Source: a virus. From it: DNA of 30,054 nucleotides. The position numbers and the translations under genes were made by a program. The stretch covers positions 1 through 30,054 of IMG/VR virus record IMGVR_UViG_3300014492_000026; one strand, written 5' to 3'. Below are positions 1 to 7,196 of the stretch, one piece after another (the stretch's first letter is position 1; every line of letters begins with the position of its first letter). Below the pieces are notes generated by a model. The model did not search any database. It saw nothing but the letters and a program-made list of their open reading frames with translations, and had not been told where the DNA came from.

Positions 1-180
1 ATTGATGGGGATTGGGGGCGGCGGTGGGGACGGTGCTTGCTGGACCGTACCAGCATCATCGGGGCGTCGGATTAGCCCCTCTCTCGCCAGTACTCTGAAC
101 GCGCGCACTATCGCGCGCATGAAGGTGTCCTCGAGTGATTTGAAATCATCTTCGCTAAGTAACTTCATGTCTATTTGCAT
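1..180 (-). CDS. Hypothetical protein, N-terminal part (runs off left edge)
   Basis: The first 60 codons of a minus-strand gene are present and open to the window edge. The ATG at 180 is preceded by AGAGGGG at a suitable distance, which supports the start. The protein begins MQIDMKLLSEDDFKSLEDTF, has a charged helical N-terminus (about residues 1-40), then turns Pro-rich (six Pro among residues 50-58). I recognise no family. It would be the last visible gene of the leftward arm, downstream of the terminator at 263-298, so it probably has its own promoter in the 185-260 gap, although I see no clear one. Confidence 0.6.
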   Translation of the reverse strand, partial: MQIDMKLLSEDDFKSLEDTFMRAIVRAFRVLAREGLIRRPDDAGTVQQAPSPPPPPIPIN

Positions 181-262
181 AGATGGCCCCTCTGATCATC
201 ATCATTATTGTATACCACGAGGGCGAGTTGCCATCGCTTAATGATGATGTATCTTACATAGA

Positions 263-298
263 AAAGCCGGCAAGGTGTGTTACACCACTGCCGGCTTT
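263..298 (-). terminator. Rho-independent terminator after the repeat-protein gene
   Basis: A perfect 10-bp stem (AAAGCCGGCA at 263-272 with TGCCGGCTTT at 289-298) encloses a second 5-bp stem (GGTGT/ACACC). Read leftward it ends in a short U run. It lies 20 bp past the stop of the minus-strand gene ending at 318. Confidence 0.7.
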
Positions 299-317
299 AA
301 TAAGTAGTTGTGTCAGA

Positions 318-1103
318 TTAGTTCTTCCAGTGGCCTGCTTCCTTCACCGCGTTGATAGTTGATGTCACCCAGTAGCGGGCAGTTCTGGCCGTTGACTGGT
401 TCATCTCAAAACCCTCGCCCGAGAGGTAAGTAATCATTTCCTCGAACGTGGCTTTGGGATCGTCGATCAAGAAAGAGCGAAGCGCGCCGATTGCCGAGTC
501 ACTCGACGGTTGAGCAGGCGCGACTTGCTTTCGTGCCGGTGCAGCCGGTGCAGCTCTCGCTGTCGCTTTGGCCGGTGCGGCCGGTGTAGCTCTCGCTGTA
601 GTTTTGGCCGGTGCGGCCGGTGCAGCTCTCGCTGTAGTTTTGGCCGGTGCAGCTTTGGCCGGTGCGGCCGGTGTAGCTCTCGCTGTAGTTTTGGCTCTCG
701 CTGTAGCTTTCGGTGCTTCCTCCGGGTCTTCCTCCGGGTCTTCATCCAGTATTTCATCATCCGGTTCCGGTTCCGGATCAGGCTTGGCGACAGCGGGGCG
801 TCGCTTACCTTTTGCTGGGGGCGCCGGGTCCGGCTCGACTCCATCAAGCGGCAACGCAGCTTTTTCGGCTGCGACCAGCTCCAGGCTGTCGTTGTACCAG
901 GTTTGGGCTTCGTCACTCAGGACGTCCCATGCTTCACTCGGTATCTCGCCGACCGCTTTGTGTATGCGGGCGAGGTAATCGTTCGCAGACTCGTCAGGCT
1001 CCCGATCAGGAAACTCAGTATGCTCCTGCACTGACGCCAGCAGCTCGTCATGGAGCGTGCTGATATCCTCCGGCTCTGGTGCCGGTGCGGCTTTTCTGGC
1101 CAT
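318..1103 (-). CDS. Ala/Pro/Lys-rich tandem-repeat protein, histone H1/AlgP-like composition
   Basis: 261 aa from ATG 1103; an upstream in-frame ATG at 1136 exists, but AAGGA sits 8 nt before 1103. Three parts are visible. An acidic N-terminal region of about 95 residues is followed by a Pro/Asp/Glu stretch (PDPEPEPDDE) and then by about 60 residues of tandem units of the type KTTARAxPAAPA. A non-repetitive C-terminal domain of about 60 residues ends GHWKN. The basic repeats resemble histone H1-like or AlgP-like tails that bind nucleic acid. The C-terminal domain (SDSAIGALRSFL..., STARTARYWVTST) looks like a compact helical fold, possibly winged-helix. DNA or RNA binding is inference. A promoter lies at 1156-1183 and a terminator at 263-298, so it looks monocistronic. 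Confidence 0.75.
   Translation of the reverse strand: MARKAAPAPEPEDISTLHDELLASVQEHTEFPDREPDESANDYLARIHKAVGEIPSEAWDVLSDEAQTWYNDSLELVAAEKAALPLDGVEPDPAPPAKGKRRPAVAKPDPEPEPDDEILDEDPEEDPEEAPKATARAKTTARATPAAPAKAAPAKTTARAAPAAPAKTTARATPAAPAKATARAAPAAPARKQVAPAQPSSDSAIGALRSFLIDDPKATFEEMITYLSGEGFEMNQSTARTARYWVTSTINAVKEAGHWKN
541..712 (-). repeat. Coding tandem repeats, about 33-36 bp
   Basis: Repeated plus-strand phrases such as gtagctctcgctgtagtttt and ggccggtgcggccggtg alternate across this stretch. On the minus strand they encode TTARAxPAAPAK units. Units differ by A/T (Ala/Thr) changes and one is shortened, as expected from slippage or unequal crossing-over. Confidence 0.8.
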
Positions 1104-1155
1104 TGATGCGATCCTTGTTGTTGCCCCCATAAGCACTATTGCCTGGGCAACGGGA

Positions 1156-1183
1156 TATATACATCGATTGCAACAGGTCGCAA
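1156..1183 (-). promoter_or_regulatory. Candidate sigma70 promoter for the repeat-protein gene
   Basis: Read leftward: TTGCGA (1183-1178), 16-nt spacer, TATATA (1161-1156), preceded by TG. It lies 50 bp upstream of the ATG at 1103. Confidence 0.5.
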
Positions 1184-1190
1184 GAGGGAT

Positions 1191-1922
1191 TTAATCACCT
1201 CCCACGATTTCTTTGATCGCGCTGATGATATCCTCATTGGTCCGGATATTACACCAGCGCATTAAAGCGTTATTTACCTTCGTTCGGGTTGCTGGGGCGG
1301 ACAGCACGGAACTGTCACTCCCCCCGATCAGATAGCTCACAACCTCTTGAGGGGCCTCCAGCAGGCGAGCCAGCACACATTGGACAGCATTGGTAGATTC
1401 CTGGATAGCACAGTTCAGTACTCCGTCAGGATACTGTACATCCGATGCTTCAAGTTCCCTCGACCGCCGCCAGCCAGACTCGTTTTGATAAGGTGTTGGC
1501 GTAAGGTTACTTAACAGGTCCTCGACATGAGTATCGCTCTCGATTGATCTCATTGCCTCATCATTCCATTGCAGTCTGATCCAACGGTAGTAAATCGACT
1601 GCTTGAACAGGGCCATGAACCATGCATGGTTGTTAACCACACCGTAACCTTCCTTAGCGTTTTGTTCAGAGTTATTGATGTATCGATCAACGCATTTTGC
1701 ATACACCAACGCACATTCAGATATAGCATCATCCCGAGTAGGACATACATGGCGGACACGCCAGTACTGTTTGCGCACCCAATGACGCGCGTAGTTCTCA
1801 TATGGACCAGTCCATTGAGGTCGCCATTTGATTTGCTTTCGTGGTTGCCCCCCTCCCTTAGTAACGATGATCGTGCGGCGGGGTTGCCCTCCCCCAATGC
1901 ATTTACGTCGTTGATTTCCCAT
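1191..1922 (-). CDS. Hypothetical protein with weak sigma-factor region-2 resemblance
   Basis: 243 aa from ATG 1922. This start is preferred over ATG 1943 because GGGAG precedes it by a good spacing and no Shine-Dalgarno precedes 1943. The N-terminus is basic and Gly/Gln-rich (KCIGGGQPRRTIIV, a GGGQPRK motif twice). Residues about 48-80 (YENYARHWVRKQYWRV, then DDAISECALVYAKCVDRY) resemble the core-binding helices of sigma-70 region 2, followed by helical segments such as NHAWFMALFKQSIYYRWI. A recognisable region 4 helix-turn-helix is not obvious, although the C-terminal APATRTKVNNALMRW could be one. A phage sigma-like or RNA-polymerase-binding factor is possible, but the match is weak. A near-perfect promoter lies immediately upstream. 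Confidence 0.65.
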   Translation of the reverse strand: MGNQRRKCIGGGQPRRTIIVTKGGGQPRKQIKWRPQWTGPYENYARHWVRKQYWRVRHVCPTRDDAISECALVYAKCVDRYINNSEQNAKEGYGVVNNHAWFMALFKQSIYYRWIRLQWNDEAMRSIESDTHVEDLLSNLTPTPYQNESGWRRSRELEASDVQYPDGVLNCAIQESTNAVQCVLARLLEAPQEVVSYLIGGSDSSVLSAPATRTKVNNALMRWCNIRTNEDIISAIKEIVGGD

Positions 1923-1954
1923 GATTTTCTCCCACTTTCCCATCGGAAAATAAA

Positions 1955-1983
1955 AGTATATATACCATTTTCCCGCATGTCAA
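1955..1983 (-). promoter_or_regulatory. Near-consensus sigma70 promoter
   Basis: Read leftward: TTGACA (1983-1978), exactly 17 nt, then TATACT (1960-1955), with TGGTATA overlapping the end of the spacer. The predicted transcript starts about 26 nt upstream of ATG 1922. Confidence 0.7.
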
Positions 1984-2002
1984 TGGGAGGATTTTTTGGT
2001 AC

Positions 2003-2932
2003 CTAACGGACCCATTCCCTTAAAACATTGAATGGAGCTTCGCCGGCATCTTTGTAGCCTTTCGGCAGTCTGCGTTTGATTATTTCTCTATCACGCAACA
2101 AACTACGAAGAAGAGTAACTACTCGTCTGTTACTATTCAGTGATGCGTCATTATCTAGTGCTACTATTACTCTACTAACTTCATTACAGAGGTCCATTAT
2201 GCGTTGTCTCTTAGGATCATTTATAGCCTTGCCAAGTAAGGCTATAGCTGAAACATCATCGTGCTCGGTTGCATCTACTATCTTAAGTGCATCCATAGGA
2301 CCTTCAACTATCACCATAGTACTACGTGGGCCGCGCGGGAGATAAATCATACCATCGCCAGACTCCTTACTCATTCTGTACTTAGGTTCAAGTGTGTCAG
2401 AAATATCCCTCCCGGTCCATGCTTCGACTGCATGTTGTTCAGGCAGTGGGAATAATAAACGCCATGCCCACTCGCCTCTCAAGGCGTATCTTAGATCGTA
2501 ACGCCGGATGGTATCATAAGCGTTGTCGAACCCCCGACGGTGCTTGAGGTAATCGACCATCCTGGAGTTGTCTGACGCCGCGCTAAACTTGTTCCACTCA
2601 GCTGTAATCAATACGCGTTGCTTCTCAGCCTGCGTAGAGCTTGCAGTACGGCGGCTTCCTGCCAATACACAACTGTTACGAAGTACGATTGCATGATCTC
2701 GACTGATACCCATTTCGGTTAACAGTCTGATTATGCTGGTGCCCGCGTGTCTGTCGTCTCTTAGACAATAGTAGGCTTCTTTTTCTTCGGACACCTTGAG
2801 ATGTCCGCTGTAGTCACTCGATCCACAGAACGGGCAGTTAATTGTTATGTTGTTACGGGATGTGTTCTTACCTCGATCGCGCCACTGCACATCAATAGTA
2901 TCAAACAGCTGCCGTACGTCAATAATAGCCAC
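2003..2932 (-). CDS. DNA primase, zinc-binding plus TOPRIM (phage primase)
   Basis: 309 aa, GTG start at 2932. The N-terminal zinc-binding domain shows CPFC at residues 33-36 and C56/H62 within YYCLRDDRHAG. The TOPRIM domain begins near residue 206 with VIVEGPMDALK (catalytic Glu about 210) and includes the DND triad at 260-262 and a later KDAGE. This order is that of DnaG-type and T7 gp4-like primases, which lay down RNA primers for lagging-strand replication. There is no helicase domain: the protein stops about 45 residues after DND. So a separate helicase, in the host or outside this window, is expected. The start lies 6 bp past the stop of the preceding gene (2939), so it is co-transcribed with it. 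Confidence 0.9.
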   Translation of the reverse strand: MAIIDVRQLFDTIDVQWRDRGKNTSRNNITINCPFCGSSDYSGHLKVSEEKEAYYCLRDDRHAGTSIIRLLTEMGISRDHAIVLRNSCVLAGSRRTASSTQAEKQRVLITAEWNKFSAASDNSRMVDYLKHRRGFDNAYDTIRRYDLRYALRGEWAWRLLFPLPEQHAVEAWTGRDISDTLEPKYRMSKESGDGMIYLPRGPRSTMVIVEGPMDALKIVDATEHDDVSAIALLGKAINDPKRQRIMDLCNEVSRVIVALDNDASLNSNRRVVTLLRSLLRDREIIKRRLPKGYKDAGEAPFNVLREWVR

Positions 2933-2938
2933 AGCAGA

Positions 2939-3622
2939 TCACTCTGGTTCGTGTGGCATGTATTGTCTGGCAAGTTTATATAAATGTTCAAGATCACGGA
3001 CAGCATCCTTACCATCTTTATTCGCTAATTCCAGTAGCAAAGGCAATCCGGACAGCATAGCATAATCAACCTCCTGATAAGTCGCGGGCCTTCCTCTTGC
3101 AAACCATTCAACAGATGACGGTTCGCTCATGCGGAATAAAACACCTCTATCTACTTCAGGTCGCCACACTTTATAGGCTGATACTGTCCACAAACAGACC
3201 ACGCCTGGGTTGCGTTTAATGCCAATGCCGGCTTGTACAGCCCCATCAGGCATTCCTTCTACTACCCGTTCTCTTTTAGGATCACTGAGAAATGGACATG
3301 CTTGAGCACTGTATCGCCCACATTCCAGGTGCGATGGCGGCTCTGATGATGTACGAGTGATAATACACATAGGACCTACTACGAAAGTCATGTATCTACC
3401 TAGTGGTTTGCCACACACCCAACACTGTTTTTTAGTGACACACTTTGCTAAGTATTCGGTGTTCATGACCCGAAACTCAGGGCGTCCATTGACCAAATCG
3501 ACAAATTTAGGGGTAGGGTACCCTCGGCTATCGACTGGCAAGTAGCTGATACGCACCGGAGTTTTTATTGCTGCCAGTCGTGCAATGACTGGGTTATTAT
3601 TGCTGTCGGACTCGTTGCTCAT
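2939..3622 (-). CDS. Conserved phage protein with Cys-rich putative zinc site
   Basis: 227 aa from ATG 3622, which overlaps the stop of the upstream gene as ATGA; a longer frame from 3697 is possible but would overlap more. The central part carries CWVCGKPLGRYMTFVVGPMC, then HLECGRYSAQACPFL: five Cys and a His that could bind zinc. This pattern recurs in hypothetical proteins of unrelated phages, and I know of no assigned function. It lies directly upstream of the primase with a 6-bp gap, so a role alongside replication is plausible but unproven. Confidence 0.8.
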   Translation of the reverse strand: MSNESDSNNNPVIARLAAIKTPVRISYLPVDSRGYPTPKFVDLVNGRPEFRVMNTEYLAKCVTKKQCWVCGKPLGRYMTFVVGPMCIITRTSSEPPSHLECGRYSAQACPFLSDPKRERVVEGMPDGAVQAGIGIKRNPGVVCLWTVSAYKVWRPEVDRGVLFRMSEPSSVEWFARGRPATYQEVDYAMLSGLPLLLELANKDGKDAVRDLEHLYKLARQYMPHEPE

Positions 3623-3819
3623 TTTCGGTGCCCCAGTTGATGTACCAGATTGCGGATAGTGGCGGCAGCATCGCGCATGTAGATCGCAAACATCCAACTA
3701 GTATGCATGGATGCGTAACTCTCCATGGCTTCGGCCAGCTTAAGCGGTGGCATCACAGGTAATGGTGATGTTGTAGTTTCCGGAAACAGAGTATGGTTTG
3801 GTATCTGCCGACGCTCCAT
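3619..3819 (-). CDS. Small hypothetical protein
   Basis: 66 aa, ATG 3819. It ends in an ATGA overlap with the next gene at 3622, the usual sign of translational coupling. The protein is Pro-rich at first (TSPLPVMPPLKL), then an amphipathic helix through YMRDAAATIRNLVHQL. No family recognised. Confidence 0.65.
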   Translation of the reverse strand: MERRQIPNHTLFPETTTSPLPVMPPLKLAEAMESYASMHTSWMFAIYMRDAAATIRNLVHQLGHRK

Positions 3820-3829
3820 AACACGATCC

Positions 3830-4123
3830 TTAGTGCTTGGTTATTGATCCTGTGTTATCTATTAGACTACTGGAGTCGTATCCCGATATGAACATCACTC
3901 GCGCTGCGTCTATGACCTCTTGTAAATCACATCCGGCTAATGTCGAAAAATCTATAGCAAGACGTGCCATAGATATTGCATTGTTGGTTACACATGATTG
4001 GCAGTCACATCGAGTAGTGACCTGTACGCAGTGATCGGTACCTTCTTTACCACTGCTAATCAATATCGCAGTTTCTCCTATGTGGCCTTTTGTGAGTACG
4101 GGAAACTTTAGTTTGTTCGGCAT
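3830..4123 (-). CDS. Small Cys-containing hypothetical protein
   Basis: 97 aa, ATG 4123, with GAAGGG about 9 nt upstream. Residues 38-44 read CDCQSC, with another Cys at about 32 and at 65, so a metal or redox site is possible. The remainder (AISMARLAIDFSTL, DLQEVIDAARVMF) is helical. It sits between the methyltransferase gene (13 bp) and the gene at 3819 (10 bp), so it is one operon with them. Function unknown. Confidence 0.7.
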   Translation of the reverse strand: MPNKLKFPVLTKGHIGETAILISSGKEGTDHCVQVTTRCDCQSCVTNNAISMARLAIDFSTLAGCDLQEVIDAARVMFISGYDSSSLIDNTGSITKH

Positions 4124-4136
4124 ATCATGAATCCCT

Positions 4137-5423
4137 TCAGACTGTTTTGCGTGGTTGCTTCTTGATAATTAACTCAGTAACTTGCACCTCATGCTGAGTT
4201 AATCGGTTTTTGATAGACTTAGCATAAGTCGCATTAAGCTCACACATGATACTGTTGCGGGCGCGTAGTCCAGCTGCTAGAGCAGTAGTACCATGCCCAC
4301 CGAACGGATCAAGCACGATACACGGTACAGGATCGCCAGCGTTGCATTTGCAACTAGGAGCCCATCCTGTCTGAGGACCTTTTCGTCTATCATTTTTGAT
4401 AGCTGGAGACGACCGCTCTATTACCCTTATCCACGGATCACCGCACTGAGCACAGCACCCACGCTCGCTAGTACCAGCAAGCAGACATAATGTCGGTAGT
4501 GCTTGGGGAAATACTGCTTGATGATCTCCTAGATAAGGCTCGAGTGGAATTTCCCATACATCCCGACGATTGGCCCCTTTTAATTCTTCGTATCGTCGCA
4601 TGCTTTGCCCGCGCTTACCGGCAAGTGGCCCCTTAGTGAAATCAGATGGAACTGTTACTTTACCTGTGTACCACCCAGGTTTTACTTCATCACGGATTGA
4701 TTCCTGATCGTAGTAGTATATTTGGGATTTAGTAAGATGAAACACATACTCATGAGCACATGTAGTGCGATCAGTAACACTATCTGGCGCCGGCCTAGGC
4801 TTAGCCCAAATGTTGTCTTGTCGTACCCACCATCCATCTTCTTGCAATGCTATAGCAAGACGGAACGGTACTAAGTGTTTATCTTTTGGCTTAAACACAA
4901 AAGACGGCTTTTCGTGATTCTCTAACACGCGGCGTTTCGGTTTCGCTGAGGTGCTAGTCGCAAATGAATCACCAATGTTTAGCCATAGCGTACCATCGTC
5001 CCTCAAAACACGACGCACTTCACGCATGACACCGACCATAACCTTTACGTAAGTATCTACAGTATTCTCAGCGCCAATCTGGCGATCATCGCAGGTCGCA
5101 CCACACCTAGGACAGACTCCAACGGCTTTTATCTTGTAGATGTGTTCATTGGCTATATGGGGTGCAGTGGTAGCGACAAGTGGAGGTACCCCGATCTGCA
5201 TCCGCTTACTGATGACGTGGTCGCATGATGGGTCGCCTCCTTCCCAAGTACCAGTTTCGTAGTCCCTAAGTTTGAAATAAGGTGGCGATGTTATGACACA
5301 GTGCACAGACTTATCTGGTAACCGCTGCAAAGTTTCCCGTACGTCACCTTCTAGTATAGCACAAGAACCACTCCACTCCATAAAGCCGCGCTTACGCAGC
5401 GGAGGAAACACAAGCCTATTCAT
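4137..5423 (-). CDS. DNA methyltransferase, N4-cytosine/N6-adenine type (TSPPY)
   Basis: 428 aa, ATG 5423. Motif IV is TSPPY at residues 45-49 and the SAM-binding motif I is DPFGGHGT at 372-379. This order (IV before I) is that of beta-class amino-methyltransferases. TSPPY is most often seen in N4-cytosine enzymes. Two insertions contain Cys pairs (CPRCGATC and CCAQC...CKCNAG) and probably bind zinc; such insertions are common in phage and prophage enzymes. No restriction endonuclease gene is next to it, so it is an orphan enzyme, likely protecting phage DNA from host restriction or marking it. A second methyltransferase of another type lies at 20158. Confidence 0.9.
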   Translation of the reverse strand: MNRLVFPPLRKRGFMEWSGSCAILEGDVRETLQRLPDKSVHCVITSPPYFKLRDYETGTWEGGDPSCDHVISKRMQIGVPPLVATTAPHIANEHIYKIKAVGVCPRCGATCDDRQIGAENTVDTYVKVMVGVMREVRRVLRDDGTLWLNIGDSFATSTSAKPKRRVLENHEKPSFVFKPKDKHLVPFRLAIALQEDGWWVRQDNIWAKPRPAPDSVTDRTTCAHEYVFHLTKSQIYYYDQESIRDEVKPGWYTGKVTVPSDFTKGPLAGKRGQSMRRYEELKGANRRDVWEIPLEPYLGDHQAVFPQALPTLCLLAGTSERGCCAQCGDPWIRVIERSSPAIKNDRRKGPQTGWAPSCKCNAGDPVPCIVLDPFGGHGTTALAAGLRARNSIMCELNATYAKSIKNRLTQHEVQVTELIIKKQPRKTV

Positions 5424-5468
5424 TCTGTTTTGCCCTTAGATTGCCAATTGGAAAGTGATCCATGTCAC

Positions 5469-5507
5469 GTTATATACCCCCACCGGCACACGGCTATGTA
5501 CCGGTGG
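5469..5507 (-). promoter_or_regulatory. Hairpin plus TATATA element upstream of the methyltransferase
   Basis: CCACCGG (5480-5486) and CCGGTGG (5501-5507) form a 7-bp stem directly upstream (leftward sense) of GGTATATAAC (5478-5469). The -10-like box has no good -35, and the stem occupies that position, so this could be an operator-controlled promoter or a weak attenuator of the gene ending at 5514. Confidence 0.35.
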
Positions 5508-5513
5508 TGGTTT

Positions 5514-6011
5514 TTAAGCTGCTTGGGCAATACGGACAACCCGGTTTAGCAGCTTAGAGGCATGGTAACCAGGGAGCGCCCGGTTTATCACAGTAGGCAC
5601 CATACTGATACTATCTAGTAAGGTGCGTGGTGCGAGTGGCCGGCTACGCTGATCCAGATAATCACACATACAATTAAACACCAGTCTAAGCACGGCTTGG
5701 TGCTCAATGCGCGTCAGATCAGCCCCACACCCACTACGAATGAAGTTGTCCATAGCCGCCAAAGCGTCTCGGCACCGCTTAATACCATACGATGTAGCGA
5801 AGACGTTAAGTGGTGGGATGTTGGAGACGCCACGACCTTTTAGCACCTGCACGATCACAGCCCAGCTTATTGTCTCATCTGCGCTGAAATCATGAGTAGT
5901 CGTGGCTCGCGGTTTATCAAACCGCATGCTTAGTAGCATGTAGAGATTACGAAGCTCGCCGTCATCCATACGGTTGATCAGCGCATCGCGAACTGTTAGT
6001 CGTATAGCCAT
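5514..6011 (-). CDS. Hypothetical phage protein
   Basis: 165 aa, ATG 6011. It overlaps the preceding helix-turn-helix gene by 16 bp. The protein is helical throughout with a conserved-looking C-terminal half (LDSISMVPTVINRALPGYHA). Cys residues at about 113 and 133-137 do not form a recognisable finger. No family assigned. Its position in one operon after a DNA-binding protein suggests an early role. Confidence 0.7.
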   Translation of the reverse strand: MAIRLTVRDALINRMDDGELRNLYMLLSMRFDKPRATTTHDFSADETISWAVIVQVLKGRGVSNIPPLNVFATSYGIKRCRDALAAMDNFIRSGCGADLTRIEHQAVLRLVFNCMCDYLDQRSRPLAPRTLLDSISMVPTVINRALPGYHASKLLNRVVRIAQAA

Positions 6012-6295
6012 CTGTGCACCAAATCGGGTCTGTACTGGTTAAGCCAATTCACCAAAGCTACCTCATCAAACCGTACTCTAGTAGTCTTGCCGTACCGAGC
6101 GACATTGGCCGTGAGCGGCTTGCGCTGCGGAGAGCCATCACGCCAGATCAACAGTGATCTACGCGTTATGCTCAACCGGCGGATGACTTCGGCGGTGGTG
6201 ACGGTTGCGCCAAGGCGGCGTTGACGGCTCGGACGCGATGCTTCTTTAACTGGGTAGGGCATCGCATTGATCTGATTAGTATTTACGTGTGACAT
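5996..6295 (-). CDS. MerR/excisionase-type helix-turn-helix protein
   Basis: 99 aa from ATG 6295; the alternative ATG 6313 leaves a leader of only about 10 nt from the promoter, and GAGGA precedes 6295 by 11 nt. The central segment VTTAEVIRRLSITRRSLLIW is a helix-turn-helix, followed by a basic wing (KTTRVRFDEVALVNWL). This arrangement is typical of MerR-like or excisionase-like small DNA-binding proteins (HTH_17 type). It may regulate early transcription. It is the first gene after the promoter at 6329-6357. Confidence 0.75.
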   Translation of the reverse strand: MSHVNTNQINAMPYPVKEASRPSRQRRLGATVTTAEVIRRLSITRRSLLIWRDGSPQRKPLTANVARYGKTTRVRFDEVALVNWLNQYRPDLVHRWLYD

Positions 6296-6328
6296 TTTAG
6301 TAAAGGTCCTCATTTTGTTCTATTAGGA

Positions 6329-6357
6329 GGTATATATACATCAGACTTGCCTGGACA
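6329..6357 (-). promoter_or_regulatory. Candidate promoter for the helix-turn-helix operon
   Basis: Read leftward: TGTCCA (6357-6352), 17 nt, TATACC (6334-6329) inside the longer run TGTATATATACC. Confidence 0.45.
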
Positions 6358-6396
6358 CTCCATAGGCAAGTGGTAACATTTTCGTGATCGGGCACC

Positions 6397-6684
6397 CTAC
6401 AGCCAAATCTCGACTATAGGATGTGGGTCGTTTATCTGCTTATCTATCCGAAACAGCCCGTGCGGAAGTAGATTACGAACACTGTTGATAGTGCTTGCTA
6501 ATATTACTATGTCGCACTTTCTGTAGTTTCCTTTGTTATCATGAGTCCATGGACGAGCCGCGTAATATTGAGGATAATCTGACGGGTGATCGTACACCAC
6601 CCATAGCATCAGTTTATTAGCCGCAGTCGCAGAGTTGTGGTACTCCTGCGCCTCTTGCTGTCGCTGAATGATGATATCACCCAT
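6397..6684 (-). CDS. Small hypothetical protein
   Basis: 95 aa, ATG 6684 directly abutting the stop (6685-6687) of the upstream gene. Visible elements are a Gln-rich N-terminus (QRQQEAQEYHN) and a beta-like core (LMLWVVYDHPSDYP, CDIVILASTINSVRNLL). Unknown function. It shares an operon with the gene at 6942. Confidence 0.65.
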   Translation of the reverse strand: MGDIIIQRQQEAQEYHNSATAANKLMLWVVYDHPSDYPQYYAARPWTHDNKGNYRKCDIVILASTINSVRNLLPHGLFRIDKQINDPHPIVEIWL

Positions 6685-6942
6685 TTATGTTAGATCCTTT
6701 TTAGCAATCCACTTCTGAACCTCACGCGCCACACGTAGGTATTCTGCGGAGGGGCGTTTATCAGTTTCTTGCCCAGGTCGGTAATTACGCCAGATATCAT
6801 CACGAAGACGCTTCGGTAACATAAACCAGTGTTCCTTACATCCCCACATGGCCGGCGGTACTTGCTGGCCGCACTTAGGCCAGTGGCAGGTGTGATTACC
6901 TGTCGTGGTCTGTTGCTTGACGTACTCAGCCTTGTTAACCAT
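6685..6942 (-). CDS. Small putative zinc-binding phage protein
   Basis: 85 aa, ATG 6942. Residues about 18-40 read TCHWPKCGQQVPPAMWGCKE followed by HWF: C-x4-C-x9-C-x2-H, a compact zinc site, then LPKRLRDDIWRNYRPGQE. This short Cys/His protein recurs in many proteobacterial phages without known function. The gene begins only about 10 nt after the predicted transcription start at 6960-6987, so its leader is very short and its Shine-Dalgarno weak. Confidence 0.8.
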   Translation of the reverse strand: MVNKAEYVKQQTTTGNHTCHWPKCGQQVPPAMWGCKEHWFMLPKRLRDDIWRNYRPGQETDKRPSAEYLRVAREVQKWIAKKDLT

Positions 6943-6959
6943 AACTTGCGGCTCTACCT

Positions 6960-6987
6960 ATTATATACATTACAACCTTATTACTAA
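6960..6987 (-). promoter_or_regulatory. Candidate sigma70 promoter
   Basis: Read leftward: TTAGTA (6987-6982), 16 nt, consensus TATAAT (6965-6960), preceded by TGTA. It overlaps the last codon of the gene ending at 6984. Confidence 0.55.
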
Positions 6988-7142
6988 GCAGTAGTTAAGT
7001 ACCGCCAAATGACACGGGCGTTTAAGCCTTTGTCATTAGCGCATCGAACTATCTCCACCCATGTCTGATCTTCTGGCACAGCTAGTTTCCATAGATGATA
7101 CTGGCCACCGGAGTCATACCAATGGATGTCAAAGCTATTCAC
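6984..7142 (-). CDS. Small hypothetical protein, GTG start
   Basis: 52 aa from GTG 7142. An in-frame ATG at 7166 lies at or before the transcription start predicted from 7169-7196, while GAGGAG sits 8 nt before the GTG, so the GTG is preferred. The protein is acidic and aromatic (FDIHWYDSGGQYHLWKLAVP) with a helical end (LNARVIWRYL). No family. Confidence 0.6.
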   Translation of the reverse strand: MNSFDIHWYDSGGQYHLWKLAVPEDQTWVEIVRCANDKGLNARVIWRYLTTA

Positions 7143-7168
7143 TGATCTTTCTCCTCGCCACGTCACTT

Positions 7169-7196
7169 TTTATATACCGATCAGTGAGTCATGCAA
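7169..7196 (-). promoter_or_regulatory. Candidate sigma70 promoter
   Basis: Read leftward: TTGCAT (7196-7191), 16 nt, TATAAA (7174-7169). It lies inside the end of the upstream DUF2493-like gene and serves the gene starting at 7142. Confidence 0.55.

Noticed and set aside
510-1063. Long plus-strand frames opposite the repeat protein
   Set aside because: They are by-products of the GC-rich tandem repeats. The minus frame has a promoter, ribosome site and terminator.
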